60,000 bases of DNA from Adiantum capillus-veneris. Its lineage: Eukaryota; Streptophyta; Polypodiopsida; Polypodiales; Pteridaceae. Positions 1 to 12,131 of the stretch are shown piece after piece. The stretch spans positions 13,426,809-13,486,808 of the forward strand of contig CM043959.1 in assembly GCA_014529385.2 (NCBI GenBank), written 5' to 3'. The notes below the pieces were generated by a model that saw only the letters and a program-made list of their open reading frames with translations, did no database searches and was not told the DNA's origin. A program made the translations under genes and the position numbers. Within the stretch, counting starts at the first letter, position 1, and each line of letters begins with the position of its first letter.

Positions 1-14
1 CTCTCTCTCTCTCT
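1..14. repeat. (CT)n microsatellite at the window edge
   Basis: Seven uninterrupted CT dinucleotides open the window and grade into a pyrimidine-rich stretch to about position 30. The true left end lies outside the window. Confidence 0.9.
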
Positions 15-30
15 ACCTCTACCTTTTCCC

Positions 31-734
31 TGTCAACAGGCCGTTGTGGTCCTCTTCGCATGGGGGGGTGGGGATGCGGAGGAGGGAGGAGAGAAAGAGC
101 CGGTGGAGGAGGCCTGGTCCTCTCCACGAGTCCTGTTGCTGCCAGCTCGCTAGCGCTTCGTGCTGCAACGGACATCTTTTTCGAGAATCAAGAAAGCTTC
201 TAATCTTGCAATTTTTAAGCTAGGCGTCGTGATTGCGCTTCGCCGTCAGATCCCAGTGAACAGTTCCAGGGTAAAAGTGCCTTGAGGCTTCCAAGTGAAA
301 GGCAAAAATACTTCTGCCCGTCAAATGCAGGATAGGATATTCAAGTAGCTCTTCTAATTTTTGTCTAAATATAGCTCAATGAAGGGTTGAGAAAATTTAC
401 CCTTCAAATGAATGATAAAAATCACACTTCAAAAATGAGCCTTGATCTGGTAAACTACAGTTTACTCGTAGCTTACTGGCACGACAAGACTAATTGACAC
501 TCAATCTCCAGGAGAGATCAAGGGTGTGGAGATAAGCTACATCCAAGGCCGCCACGTGGACAAGGGGAATGATTCGATGGGGCACTGGCGTTCAAACTCA
601 CCACCATGAGCCTACTAGGTGCTCACCTAACCAATAAGCTATTGCTCGCGACTTGATGAACATAGGATGAATAGAAAACATACAATAAATGGCGGGTTTT
701 GATGTTTTTGACGGTCATACAAGGGTCACATACA
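31..734. other. Left flank without a recognisable gene
   Basis: The first 130 bases are unusually G-rich for the window (a run of seven G near 62 and GGAGG repeats), then composition falls to the AT-rich background. No open frame over 60 codons and no known domain was found on either strand. The start could be the 5' untranslated part of a gene lying to the left, but nothing proves it. Confidence 0.4.
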
Positions 735-827
735 GATCACACCCCACGTGTAGCTCACATAAGGATCACAGTGTGATTATAGCAAGATCACATTGTGATC
801 ACATCACAAAATGATCACATTGTGATC
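735..827. repeat. Cluster of GATCACA palindromes
   Basis: GATCACA or its complement TGTGATC recurs through this stretch. The near-palindrome GATCACATTGTGATC occurs twice, at 786-800 and 813-827, 27 bases apart. Each copy could form a 6-7 bp hairpin or bind a dimeric protein. No gene lies next to it, so a regulatory role is only a possibility. Confidence 0.75.
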
Positions 828-882
828 ACAAGAGTGCACATCCACAATCTGACGGCATAGATGAGCGTCGCCCATGCCTTCT

Positions 883-920
883 GACATGGACCATTAATCC
901 ACATTGTGGAGGTCCCTGTC
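883..920. repeat. Nested hairpin
   Basis: GACATGGACC at 883-892 pairs with GGTCCCTGTC at 911-920 (9 of 10 positions). Inside the loop CCAC and GTGG form a second short stem. The result is a 38-base stem-in-stem structure. It could be a small foldback element remnant; no flanking target duplication was recognised. Confidence 0.55.
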
Positions 921-1008
921 AATTAGTCATGGGGCATGGCTCCCGTACGAATTAGTAGCAAAGTTATGTAGATAGTATCTCCCCCATCCATCTAATATAT
1001 ACAAGTGG

Positions 1009-1414
1009 CTACAAAAATATTTTGAAAGGTTGATCGCAAAGAAAAATAAAAAGCTTTTTTAGTAGTGTTTTCCATGTGCATTGACAACCATAGAAGAGTT
1101 TGTGAGGCCGGAGACCTTGGTGGCATCGCTCTTGTGTTTTAAAATACAACTCTTGCAGGAGTTGGGTGAATGAGAGCACAAAAATTATGTGCAAACTCTT
1201 CCTACCTTGAAGGTGTTTGAAGAATTTCATATGTGTCATGTAGGAAATAGACGATGGAATATGTTATCCTTGCATAATAGTTTACATGCCCTTGAATACC
1301 CATGACTAATAAAAATATTCCAAAGGCGTCTCTCAAAAAGCTATAGAACTTTCCACCACTAGCTTCGTCTTCAAGAAACTCAAATATACTTTTAGCTACA
1401 TATTCATAACTCAT
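1009..1414 (-). other. Two overlapping short open frames, no family recognised
   Basis: Minus-strand frames of 70 codons (1202-1414) and 76 codons (1009-1239) overlap in different phases. The upstream one begins MSYEYVAKSIFEFLEDEASG and has an acidic start followed by a hydrophobic stretch. No domain is recognised. They could be a decayed exon or chance; composition is only slightly less AT-rich than the flanks. The rest of the sequence to 1550 shows nothing else. Confidence 0.15.
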
Positions 1415-1551
1415 ACTAAGCCTTTGTTCTACCTATTATAGCAGCTCCAAGGGTTCAAGGTGTTGCATTCCCATCTGCTAGTTCCATTTATGAGCAAAAG
1501 TAAAGCCCTTACAAGATAAGCTCAAACCATGCAATACCTGAGTATTTTTCA

Positions 1552-1666
1552 ATTCAACAAGTGGATTTTTCAACAAGCTACTTTGCAGCAAGTGTCTTAT
1601 TCAACAAGCTATTTTTCAACAAGTGGCTTCTTCAACAAGCTACTTCCAGCAAGTTACTTTTTCACC
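1552..1666. repeat. Imperfect CAACAAG-type short repeats
   Basis: TTCAACAAG or CAGCAAG followed by CTACTT, TGGC or similar recurs about seven times with irregular 12-20 base spacing. An open frame of 78 codons on the plus strand crosses it but is explained by the repeat itself. Confidence 0.7.
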
Positions 1667-1735
1667 TTACCCTTATTCTTTCTTTGTTTTCTTACGCAAA
1701 TTTTATTTTTTCTTGAGATAAAACTAATATCCCAC

Positions 1736-1851
1736 GCATTGGTTATATCCACGTTCCCATGGTGAAAACCGAAAGTGTCTCGTGGATAGCTTTGCATTGG
1801 TTATATCCACGTTCCCATGGTTAAAACCGAAAGCGTCTCGTGGGTAGCTCG
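1736..1851. repeat. 58-bp direct tandem duplication
   Basis: Two copies, 1736-1793 and 1794-1851, both begin GCATTGGTTATATCCACG and contain GTTCCCATGG and GAAAG-GTCTCGTGG. They differ at a few positions, so the duplication is not brand new. It lies just left of the large tandem array. Confidence 0.9.
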
Positions 1852-1899
1852 GGTGCTTGACTATAGATCAAATTTACTCGATCGTATTCAAAAAGTCGG

Positions 1900-3502
1900 C
1901 GGCTTAGATATGTCATCAGGAGTAAGGTCTAAGAGGAGGACCTTACAAACACTATGCAAATATAAGATGGCCCAGGAATTTATGTATTGCTGGTACTTTC
2001 TCCTCAACTCCCAAAATTCCAATCTACAAGTCTGATATCAACTCACCATTAGTAACAAAATAGAAAGATAGCCCAGTAATTACCCATTACGCTCCAACTA
2101 TCCCAATTGTAGTTGACCACATACAACAAGAGGGTGCCCAGTGTCGTAACATCCCTTTCTCCAAGGATAGGGACTATCCTCAGTTGCTCAATAGAGAATT
2201 AGTTGGACCATTAGTGATAAAAGGTGTGAAGAAGATCTTAAGAGATTTGGAGAAAAAAAAATCAGGTATCCCTTTAGCACCTTCTCTAGGGTGGCATTTA
2301 AAATTCAAAAGATAACGATTATGAACCATGCCAGTGCGTGGAGTGGTGGTTTTATGATCAACTATTTGGTCAGGAAAGAGTTTCTCTTATTGATTTACAA
2401 GTGTGGATGGTTCTTCATTATGATGTGTAGGTAGGGTCCTCGAAAGAGTCGTAATAAACCTCTGTGAAATGCATTGTGAATGTGCTAGTGTGAAGGTAAT
2501 TAGCAATTAAATACATTACAATGTTAGGTATCATGTTTAAATATGCTTGGACGTTACCATAACCCAAAATATAGTGACTATCCAAGCATGAGCTTGATGG
2601 CACGGAGAATTGACAAAATTTTAACAGTCTAGCCTATCCTGTATTCAAACGAGAGAAGAGACACAAAGAGTGTCCACAAAATGGGAATATCAAAAAGGAA
2701 AAACTTCACCCAAAAATTCATTTACCTCTCATGAGACTAGTAGTATGATGTTACACTGTAGAGAATCAAAACATATGCAGTACCTTATTTTCTTGTTGAT
2801 AAAATTTGGGTGGCCAACTTTGCAGTTCAATAGAAACCTCACCTTTTGTGTGGAAATAAGGTCGGAAAGAGTTCTGAAAAGAACTCAATCAATGAGAAGC
2901 GACAGTGCTGAGTGCTCAGAGGTTGATGGCGACCCTGGTACCGCCTCTTCCTCGACTTGTGAGCATGAAGGATAACCAGTTCAAGAGCTTTGGGTGACCA
3001 CTTTGATGGTTGCTAGGCTCAATTTGGTGGAGGTCTAAGTCAAGCCATATGTGTGTGTAAGGGTTGGTCACACAGAGTTTCAGAAAGGTAGTCGAGTATT
3101 ACTTCAACGCTTTGAAAACTATATTTCCATATTGTCGGCTATCTTCGATCGGAGCTTGCAACATGGAGTGAGATGTCACGAATAATCCTTGTAGCTTCCA
3201 ATCTCTCAATTGGAGCCTTGATCTCCCATCTCTTCTACACTTAATCTAGAATCATCACTTTCCAAGCTCCCTTTTTCAATGTCGAACCGGAATCAATGAT
3301 TGACTCAAACAAGTCCTTCAAGATTTGATTCCTTTCTTTCCTAGTCGTATATTGATGGTCGTTAAGCAGAATTGATGGGCCGTTTTCCAATTAATTGTTG
3401 ACTAGCCTTGATTTGCAAACTTGATATTGCAAATTTTAAAATCAATCCTTAAAATTTGTTTTCACTCGCCGATTTTCTTCAAACCAGAAGCTTTGATACC
3501 AA
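1900..3502 (-). repeat. Array unit 0, truncated left edge
   Basis: Similarity to the unit starts near 1900 in mid-LTR, close to the stretch found at 7480 in unit 3. The copy is clearly more diverged than the inner ones, as expected for an array edge. The LTR boundary near 2940 has lost the CCAACA end (it reads GGCGACCCTGGTA before the CTCTTCCTC tract). The internal domain continues to the PBS complement at 3490-3501 (GCTTTGATACCA, one mismatch). Confidence 0.7.
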
Positions 3503-4346
3503 TGTTGGGGTCAAGGGTGGGCTTCCACTCCACCCTTGGCCGTGAAATATAACCATTGACCTTGCCATGTGGAGAAGGGAAAAAAAAAAGAGAGACGGAA
3601 GGGTTGATGTTGACTGACATAGTGAGAAGGGATGGAGATGTTGACATATCTACACATAATAGTACATAGAGAAAAGAAGGGCACAAACTCTTACATGAAA
3701 AAGGATGGCATGGAGAAGCTCCATAGCCCTAGACATAGGGTAAGAGAGGGAAAAGGGAAAAATTGAGAGCATCTACAGAAGAATAGCTTAAAGATTGTAT
3801 AGCCCCAAACTCCACGGCACCTCTAGTGGAGTTTGGTATTTGATATTTTATATTACTCTTTGGTGCCATGCTCGATTTGATGGAGGTCGAAGTCAAGCCG
3901 TATGTGTGTCTAAGGGTTGGTCACACAAGATTTCAAAAAGGTAGCCAAGTACTACTTCAACAGTTTGAAAGCTATATTTCAATATTTCCACTATCTTTGA
4001 TCGGAGCTTGCAACATAGAGTGAGATGTCATGGGTAATCCTTGAAGCTTTCAATCTGAGCCTTGATCTCCCATCTCTTCTACATTTAAGCCAAAATTGTC
4101 ACTTTCCAAGCTCCCTTTTTCGATGTGGAACCAAAATCACCGATTGACTTAAACGAATTCTTCAAGCTGTGATTCTTTTCTTCCCTTGTGGAATCCTTAT
4201 GGTAGTTAAGCGGAATTGATGGTTTGTTTTTTAATTAATTGCCAATTAGACTTGATTTGCAAACTAGATTCTGCAAATTTGATAATTGATCCTTAAAATT
4301 TATTTTCGATTGTTAATTTTCTTCAAACCAGAAGCTCTGATACCAC
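3503..4346 (-). repeat. Array unit 1, internally deleted to 0.84 kb
   Basis: The LTR begins normally but at about 3868 jumps from its early part (TTGGTGCC) straight into the internal domain (GCCATGCTCGATTTG), removing about 1.85 kb. The shared TGCC at the join suggests a microhomology deletion. The PBS complement at 4334-4345 is a perfect GCTCTGATACCA. Confidence 0.8.
4334..4345 (-). promoter_or_regulatory. tRNA-iMet primer-binding site of the array element
   Basis: On the minus strand this reads TGGTATCAGAGC, exactly complementary to the 3' end of plant initiator-Met tRNA and the usual PBS of plant Copia and many Gypsy elements. One base separates it from the LTR end CCAACA. The same site recurs at 3490, 7031, 9635, 12119, 15402, 18065, 25674, 28366, 30991, 33631, 35949, 39859 and 45350, with zero or one mismatch in nearly all. 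Confidence 0.9.
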
Positions 4347-7043
4347 TGTTGGGATCAAGGGTGGGCTTCCTTCCATCCTTGTCCATGAAATACAACCATT
4401 GACCTTTCATGTGGAGAAGGAAAAAGAGAGAGATAGAAGGGTTGATGTTGATATATCTACACATAAGAGTACAAAGAGAAAAAAAAGGGGCAAAATTCTA
4501 CACACAAGAGGATGACACAGAGAAGCTTCATAGCCCAATACATAGGTTAAGAGAGGGAAAAGGGAAAAATTGAGAGCATCTACACAAGAATGGATTAAAG
4601 ATCGTACCCCCAAACTCCATGGCATCTCTTGTGAAGTTTGGTTTTTAACATTGGATATTACCTGTTGGTGCCAAAGAAGTTCCACTTCACTTATGAGTTG
4701 AGCATATCACATATTGCATGACCCTCTAAAGGTGAGTTCTCACTATCTTATTTACAAAAAGCAGCAATAGTGGCTTACTGATAAAAGATCTAAAACACTG
4801 TCCAAATATAAAATGGTCGAGGAATTTATTTATTGCCAACGCCTTCTTCTAAACTCCTAGAATTAAAATTCAAGAGTCATCAACTCACCATTAGAACAAA
4901 ATAGAAAGATAGCATAGTAATATTCGTTACGCTCCAGCTATCCCAATTGTAGGGGACCACATACAACATGAGGGTGCCCAGCCTCGTAACATCCCTTACT
5001 CAAGGGATAGCAATTGTCCTCAGTTGCTCAAAAGAGAATTAGTTGGACCATCAGTGTGACAAAAGGTGTGAAAAAGATTTGCAAGTTTTGAAAGAAAAAG
5101 AAAGAATCCATTTAGCATCTTCTCTAGGGTGGCATTTGAAAGTCAAAAGATAACGATTATGAACCATGTCAGTGTGTGCAGTGGTGGTTTCATGATCGAC
5201 TATTTGGTTAGGAATGAGTTACTCTTCTTGATTTACAAGTGTGGATGGTTCTTCATTATGAATGTGTAGCTAGGGGTCCTCGAAAGAGTCATAATAAACC
5301 ACTGTGAAATGCATTATGAATGTGCCAGTGGGAAGGTGATTAACTATAAAATACATTACAAGGTCAGGTATCATGTTTGGATATGCTTGGGCATTACACC
5401 ATAACCCAAAATATAATGACTATCCAAGCATGAGTTGAGGGCACGGAGAATGGACAAAATGTTAAAAATCCTCCTATCTAGCATATCTTGTATTCAAACC
5501 AGAGAAGGGAGACAAAGAGTGTCAACAAATGGGACTATCTGAAAAGAAAAACTTCACCTAAAAATTTAGTACCTCATGGAACTAGTAGTCAAATGTTACA
5601 ATGTAGACAATCCAGAAATATGTAGTACCGTATTTTCTTGTTAAATTCCACTTCTTAGGGAAATACTTAGTTACGAATAGTGGTGTATTGCATAGGGTGC
5701 ACATGTTTCTGTCTCTATTCTAAAATTGACTTAGAAGAATAGCAGTAAATAAATTAGTGATACAAGTTTAGTAGCAACTGTATAACATGGATTTTGACTT
5801 TTTCTTTGATAGGAGTTCAAACAATTGGAAGTTGAAAGTTTATTGATTTGGAAGTTTGGATAGGCTTCATCTCGTACAATGTCCCATGTAGTGCATTTGA
5901 AGCTGTTGGCAACGACAATTTGCTCAAAAGTGATACTAGTTGTGTTTTGTGTCATCAGTAGAAAGAGAGAGAAAAAGTATAAGTGCACATCTGTACTGAT
6001 AGTCATATAAAAGAAACTGTAAATTTGTGAATTCTTTACACAATGAGTGATTTTCAAGTAGAAGAAGAGTCAAAATTCTAGAGTTGGATCATCACCTGGG
6101 TGTCAAGATACTTTTACCTAGTAACATGGAATAGCTAGTCCTGATAGGTTTAGTTGGATAGCTAGTAAAATCAAGGAAACATGCGTACAATTTTTCAAAG
6201 TAAAAAGTGGTGGTGTTGCATAGCATATACGATGTAATTCAAGAAGGTGGTTAATCCAATGTACTTGTCCAAGTTTGGGGAATATGTAATCGACAAGGGT
6301 GGACCACGATAGAGAGGGCTTAATCAACTAAAGGAGAGAGAGGGGGTGAATAGGTCTCTCGCTGGCCAACTTTGCAGTTCAATAAGGGCCTCACCTTTTG
6401 TGTGAAAATAAGGTCAAATAGAGTTCTAAAATGAACTTAGTCAACAACCAGCAATAGTGTCGAGTGCCTAGAGGTTGATGGCAACCAACAATCTCTTCCT
6501 CGGCCCACGAGCATGAAGTACAACTAGTTGAAGAGCTTTGGGTGACCACTTTGATGGTTGCCATGCTCGTTTTGATGGAGGTGGAAGTCAAGCCATATGT
6601 GTGTCTAAGGGTTGGTCACACAAGATTTCTGAAAGGTAGCCAAGTACTACTTCAACGGTTTGAAAACTAATTTTCAATATTTCCGCTATCTTTGATCGGA
6701 GCTTGCAACATGGAGTGAGATATCATGGGTAATCCTTGAAGCTTCCAATCTGTCAATCTGAGCCTTGATCTCCCATCTCTTGTACATTTGAGCCAAAATT
6801 GTAACTTTCCAAGCTGCGTTTTTTGAATGTGGAACCCAAATCACCGATTGACTTAAACAAAAGATGCGATTCTTTTCTTTCCTTGTGGAATCCTTATGGT
6901 CGTTAAGCGGAATTGATGGGTCGTTTTTAGATTAATTGCCAATTAGACTTGATTTGCAAACTGGATTCTGCAAGTTTGATAATCGATCCTTAAAATTTAT
7001 TTTCGATTGCTGATTTTCTTCAAAGCGGAAGCTCTAATACCAC
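4347..7043 (-). repeat. Array unit 2, reference full-length unit
   Basis: The LTR spans 4347-6490 (2144 bp), bounded by TGTTGG and CCAACA on the plus strand. The internal domain 6491-7030 has no long open frame. The next PBS complement at 7031-7042 has one mismatch (GCTCTAATACCA). Two minus-strand frames seen in many units occur here at 5731-6057 and 6118-6327. Confidence 0.85.
6491..6502 (-). promoter_or_regulatory. Polypurine tract of the array element
   Basis: The minus strand reads GAGGAAGAGAT immediately before the LTR start TGTTGG. This is the place and composition expected for the plus-strand primer of an LTR retrotransposon. The tract is kept in most units (for example 9089, 11584, 14857, 17523, 25129, 42025). 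Confidence 0.65.
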
Positions 7044-9647
7044 TGTTGGGATGAAGGGTGGGCTTCCTTCCATCCTTGGCCATGAAATACAACCATTGAC
7101 CTTTCATGTGGAGAAGGGAAAAGAGAGAGATAGAAGGGTTGATGGTTATATATCTACACATAAGAGTACAAAGAGAAAAAAAGGGGACAAGCTTTTACAC
7201 ACAAGAGGATGACATAGAGAAGCTCCATAGCCCAATACATAGGGTAAGAGAGGGGAAAAGGAACAATTGCGAGCATCTACACAAGAACGGACTAAAGATT
7301 GTACATGGCATCTCTTGTGGAGTTTGGTATTTAACATTTGATATTACTTGTTGGTGCCAAAAAAGTTCCACTTAGTTATGAGTTGAGCATATCACTTATT
7401 GCATGACCCTCTTAAGGTGAGTTCTCACTATCCTATTCACAAAAAGCAGCAATAGTGGCTTATTGATAAAAGATCTAAAAACACTATCCAAATATAAAAT
7501 GGCCATGGAATTTATTTATTGACAACGCCTTCTTCTCAACTCCTAGAATTAAATTTCACAAATCATCAACTCACCATTAGAACAAAATAAAAAGATAGCA
7601 CAGTAATTATCCATTACGCTCCAGCTCTCTTCATTGTCGTGGACCAATACAACAGGAGGGTGCCCAGTCTCGTAACATCCCTGACTTGAGGGATAGCAAT
7701 TGTCCTCAGTTGCTCAAAAGAGAATTAGTTGGCCCGTCAGTGTGACAAAAGGTGTGAAGAAGATTTGGAAGTTTTGAAAGAAAAAGTAAGCATCCATCTA
7801 GCATCTTCTCTAGGGTGGCATTTGAAAGTCAAAAGATAACGATTATGAGGCATGTCAGTGTGTGCAGTGCAGGTTTGATGATCAACTATTTGGTCACGAA
7901 TGAGTTGCTCTTCTTGATTAGCAAGTGTGGATGGTTCTTCATTATGATGTATAACTATTAAATACATTACAAGGTCAGGTATCATGTTTGAATATACTTG
8001 GGCATTACACCATAACCCAAAATACAATGACTTTCCAAGCATGAGTTGAGGGCATGGAGAATGGACAAAATGTTAAAAGTCCTCCTGTCTAGCAGATCCT
8101 GTATTCAAACCAGAGAAGGGAGACAAAGAGTATCAAGAAATGGGAATATCTGAAAAGAAATACTTCACCTAAAAATTTAGTACCGCATGGAACTAGTAGT
8201 CAAATGTTACAATGTAGACAGTCCAAAAATATGTAGTACCTTATTTTCTTGCTGAATTGCACTTCTTAGGGAAATACTTAGTTACGAATAGTGGTGTATT
8301 GCATAGGGTGCACAGGTTTCTGTCTCTATTCTAAAATTGACTTAGCATAGTAGCAGTAAATAACTTAGTGATACAAGTCTAGTAGCAACTGTATAACATG
8401 GATTTTGACTTTTTCTTCGATAGGAGTTCAAACCATTGGAAGTTTAAAGTTTATTGATTTGGATGTTTGGATAGGTTTCATCTTGTACAATGTCCCATGT
8501 AGTGCATTTGAAGCTGTTCGCAACGACAATTTGCTGAAAGGGGGTACTAGTTGTGTTTTGTGTCATCTTTAGAAAGAGAGAGAAAAAGTATAAGTGCACA
8601 TCTGTACTGATAGTCATATAAAAGAAAGTGTAAATTTGTGAATTCTTTACACAATGAGTGATTTTCTAGTAGAAGAAGAGTCAAAATTCTAGAGTTGGAT
8701 CATTAACTGGGTGTTGCCTAGTAACATAGAATAGCTAGCCTTGATAGGTTTAGTTGGATAGCTAGTAAAATCAAGGAAATATGCGTATAATTTTTCAGAG
8801 TAAAAAGTGGTGGTGTTGCATAGCATATACGATGTAATTCAAGAGGGTGGTTAATCCAATGTACTTGTCCAAGTTTGGGGAATACGTAATCGACAAGGGT
8901 GGACCACGATAGAGAGGGCTTAATCAACTAAAGGAGAGAGGGGGTGAATAGGTCTCTCGCTGGCTAACTCTGGAGTTCAATAAGGGACTCAACTTTTGTG
9001 TGAAAATAAGGTCAAAAAGAGTTCTAAAAAGAACTCAGTCAACAAGCAGCAATAGTGTCGAGTGCCTAGAGGTTGATGGCAACCAACAATCTCTTCTTCG
9101 GCCACGAGCATGAAGTACAAATAGTTCAAGAGCTTTGGGTGACCACTTTGATGGTTGCCATGCTCGTTTTGATGGAGGTGGAAGTCAAGCCATATGTGTG
9201 TCTACGGCCCGGTCACACAAGATTTCAGAAAGGTAGTCAAGTACTACTTCAACTGTTTGAGAACTATACTTCAATATTTCCGCTATCTTTGATCGGAGCT
9301 TGCAGCATGGAGTGAGATGTCATGGGTAATCCTTGAAGCTTCCAATCTGTCAATCTGAGCCTTGATCTCCCATCTCTTCTACATTTAAGCCAAAATTGTA
9401 ACTTTCCAAGCTGCCTTTTTTGAATGTGGAACCAACATCACCGATTGACTTAAACAAATTCTTCAAGATGCGATTCTTTTCTTTCCATGTGGAATCCTTA
9501 TGGTCGTTAAGCGGAATTGATGGGTCGTTTTTAGATTAATTGCCAATTAGACTTGATTTGCAAACTGGATTCTGCAAGTTTGATTATCGATCCTTAAAAT
9601 TTATTTTTGATTGCTAATTTTCTTCAAACCGGAAGCTTTGATACCAC
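7044..9647 (-). repeat. Array unit 3
   Basis: The LTR spans 7044-9088. It carries a deletion of about 75 bp at 7951 (joined at AACTATTA), which unit 4 shares at 10556. The internal domain is 9089-9634 and the PBS complement at 9635-9646 has one mismatch. A plus-strand frame of 80 codons (9073-9315) straddles the LTR/internal border and has no recognised domain. Confidence 0.8.
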
Positions 9648-12131
9648 TCTTGGGATCAAGGGTGGCTTCCTTCCATCCTTGGCCATGAAATACAACCATT
9701 GACCTTTCATGTGGAGAAGGGAACAGAGAGAGATAGAAGGGTTGATGTTGATATATCTACACATAAGAGTACAAAGAGAAAAAAAGGGGACAAGCTTTTA
9801 CACAAAAGAGGATGATAGAGAGAAGCTCCATAGCCCAATACATAGGGTAAGAGAGGGGAAAAGGAAAGATTGAGAGCATCTACACAAGAACATACTAAAG
9901 ATTGTACGTTGCATCTCTTGTGGAGTTTGGTATTTAACATTTGATATTACTTGCTGGTGCCAAAAAAGTTCCACATAGTTATGAGTTGAGCATATCACTT
10001 ATTGCATGACCCTCTAAAGGTGAGTTCTCACTATCCTATTTACAAAAAGCAGCAATAGTGGCGTATTGATAAAAGGTCTCAAAACACTATCCAAATATAA
10101 AATGGCCATGGAATTTATTTATTGCCAACGCCTTCTTCTCAACTCCTAGAATTAAAATTCACAAATCATCAACTCACCATTAGAACAAAATAAAAAGATA
10201 GCACAGTAATTATCCATTACGCTCCAGCTATCCCCATTGTAGGGGGCCACATACAACAGGAGGGTGCCCAGTCTCGTAACATCCCTTATTCGAGGGATAG
10301 CAATTGTCCTCAATTGCTCAAAAGAGAATTAGTTGGCCCATGAGTGTGACAAAAGGTGTGAAGAAGATTTGGAAGTTTTGAAAGAAAAAGCAAGCATCCG
10401 TCTAGCATCTTCTCTAGGGTGGCATTTGAAAGTCAAAAGATAACGATTATGAACCATGTCAGTGTGTGCAGTGGAGTTTCATGATCAACTATTTGGTCAA
10501 GAATTAGTTGATCTTCTTGATTTACGAGTGTGGATGGTTCTTCATTATGATGTATAACTATTAAATACATTACAAGGTCCTGCAGGTATCATGTTTGAAT
10601 ACACTTGGGCATTACACCATAACCCAAATTACAATGACTATCCAAGCAGGAGTTGAGGGCACAGAGAATGGACAAAATGTTAAAAGTCCTCCTGTCTAGC
10701 ATATCCTGTATTCAAACCAGAGAAGGGAGACAAAGAGTGTCAAGAAATGGGAATATCTGAAAAGAAAAACTTCACCTAAAAATTTAGTACCTCATGGAAC
10801 TAGTAGTCAAATGTTACAATGTGGACAATCCAAAACTATGTAGTACCTTATTTTCTTGTTGAATTTCACTTCTTAGGGAAGTACTTAATTACGAATAGTG
10901 GTGTATTGCATAGGGTGCACAAGTTATGTCTCTATTCTAAAATTGACTTAGAAGAATAGCAGTAAATAAATTAGTGTTACAAGTCTAGAAGCAATTGTAT
11001 AACATGGATTTTGACTTTTTCTTCGATAGGAGTTCAAACAATGGGAAGCTGAAAGTTTATTGATTTGGAAGTTTGGATAGGCTTCATCTCCTACAATGTC
11101 CCATGTAGTGCATTTGAAGCTGTTGGCAGCGACAATTTGCCGAAAAGTGGTTCTAGTTGTGTTTTGTGTCATTTGTAGAAAGAGAGAGAAAAAGTACAAC
11201 TGCACATTTGTACTGATAGTCATACATAAGAAAGTGTAAAATTTGTGAATTCTTTACACAATGAGTGATTTTCTAGTAGAAGAAGAGTCAAAATTCTAGA
11301 GTTGGATCATCACCTGGATGTCAAGATACTTTTACCTGGTAACATAGAATAGCTAGTCCTGATAGGTTTAGTTGGATAGCTAGTAAAATCAAGGAAACAT
11401 GCATATAATTTTTCAGAGTAAAAAGTGGTGGTGTTGCACAGAATAGGTCTCTGATTGGCCAACTTTGTAGTTCAATAAGGGCCTCACCTTTTATGTGAAA
11501 ATAAGGTCAAAAAGAGTTTTAAAAAGAACTCAATCAATAAGCAGCAATAGTGTCGAGTGCCTAGAGGTTGATGGCAACCAACAATCTCTTCCTCGGCCCA
11601 CGAGCATGAAGTACAACTAGTTCAAGAGCTTTGGGTGACCACTTTGATGGTTGCCATGCTCGTTTTGATGGAGGTGGATGTCAAGCCGTATGTGTGTCTA
11701 AGGGTTGGTCACACAAGATTTCAGAAAGGTAGCCAAGTACTACTTCAACGGTTTGAAAATATTTCCGCTATCTTTGATCGGAGCTTGCAACATGGAATGA
11801 GATGTCATGGGTAATCCTTGAAGCTTCCAATTTGTCAATCTGAGTCTTGATGTCCCATCTCTTCTACATGTAAGCCAAAATTATCACTTTCCAAGCTGCC
11901 TTTTTTGAATGTGGAACCAAAATCACCGATTGACTTAAACAAATTCTTCAAGATGTGATTCTTTTCTTTCCTTGTGGAATCCTTATGGTCGTTAAGCGGA
12001 ACTGATGGGTTGTTTTTTATTAATTGCCAATTAGACTTGATTTGCAAACTGGACTCTGCAAATTTGATAATCGATCCTTAAAATTTATTTTCGATTGCTG
12101 ATTTTCTTCAAACTGGAAGCTCTGATACCAC
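9648..12131 (-). repeat. Array unit 4
   Basis: The LTR spans 9648-11583 and shares unit 3's ~75-bp deletion; it also lacks a short stretch near 11445 where BOTH neighbouring units keep the ATACGATGTA region. The terminal TGTTGG is changed to TCTTGG. The internal domain holds a 70-codon minus frame (11835-12047) that follows the PBS and has a charged, Lys/Asp/Glu-rich composition. It might be a relic of a gag start, but no gag motif is present. Confidence 0.8.
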
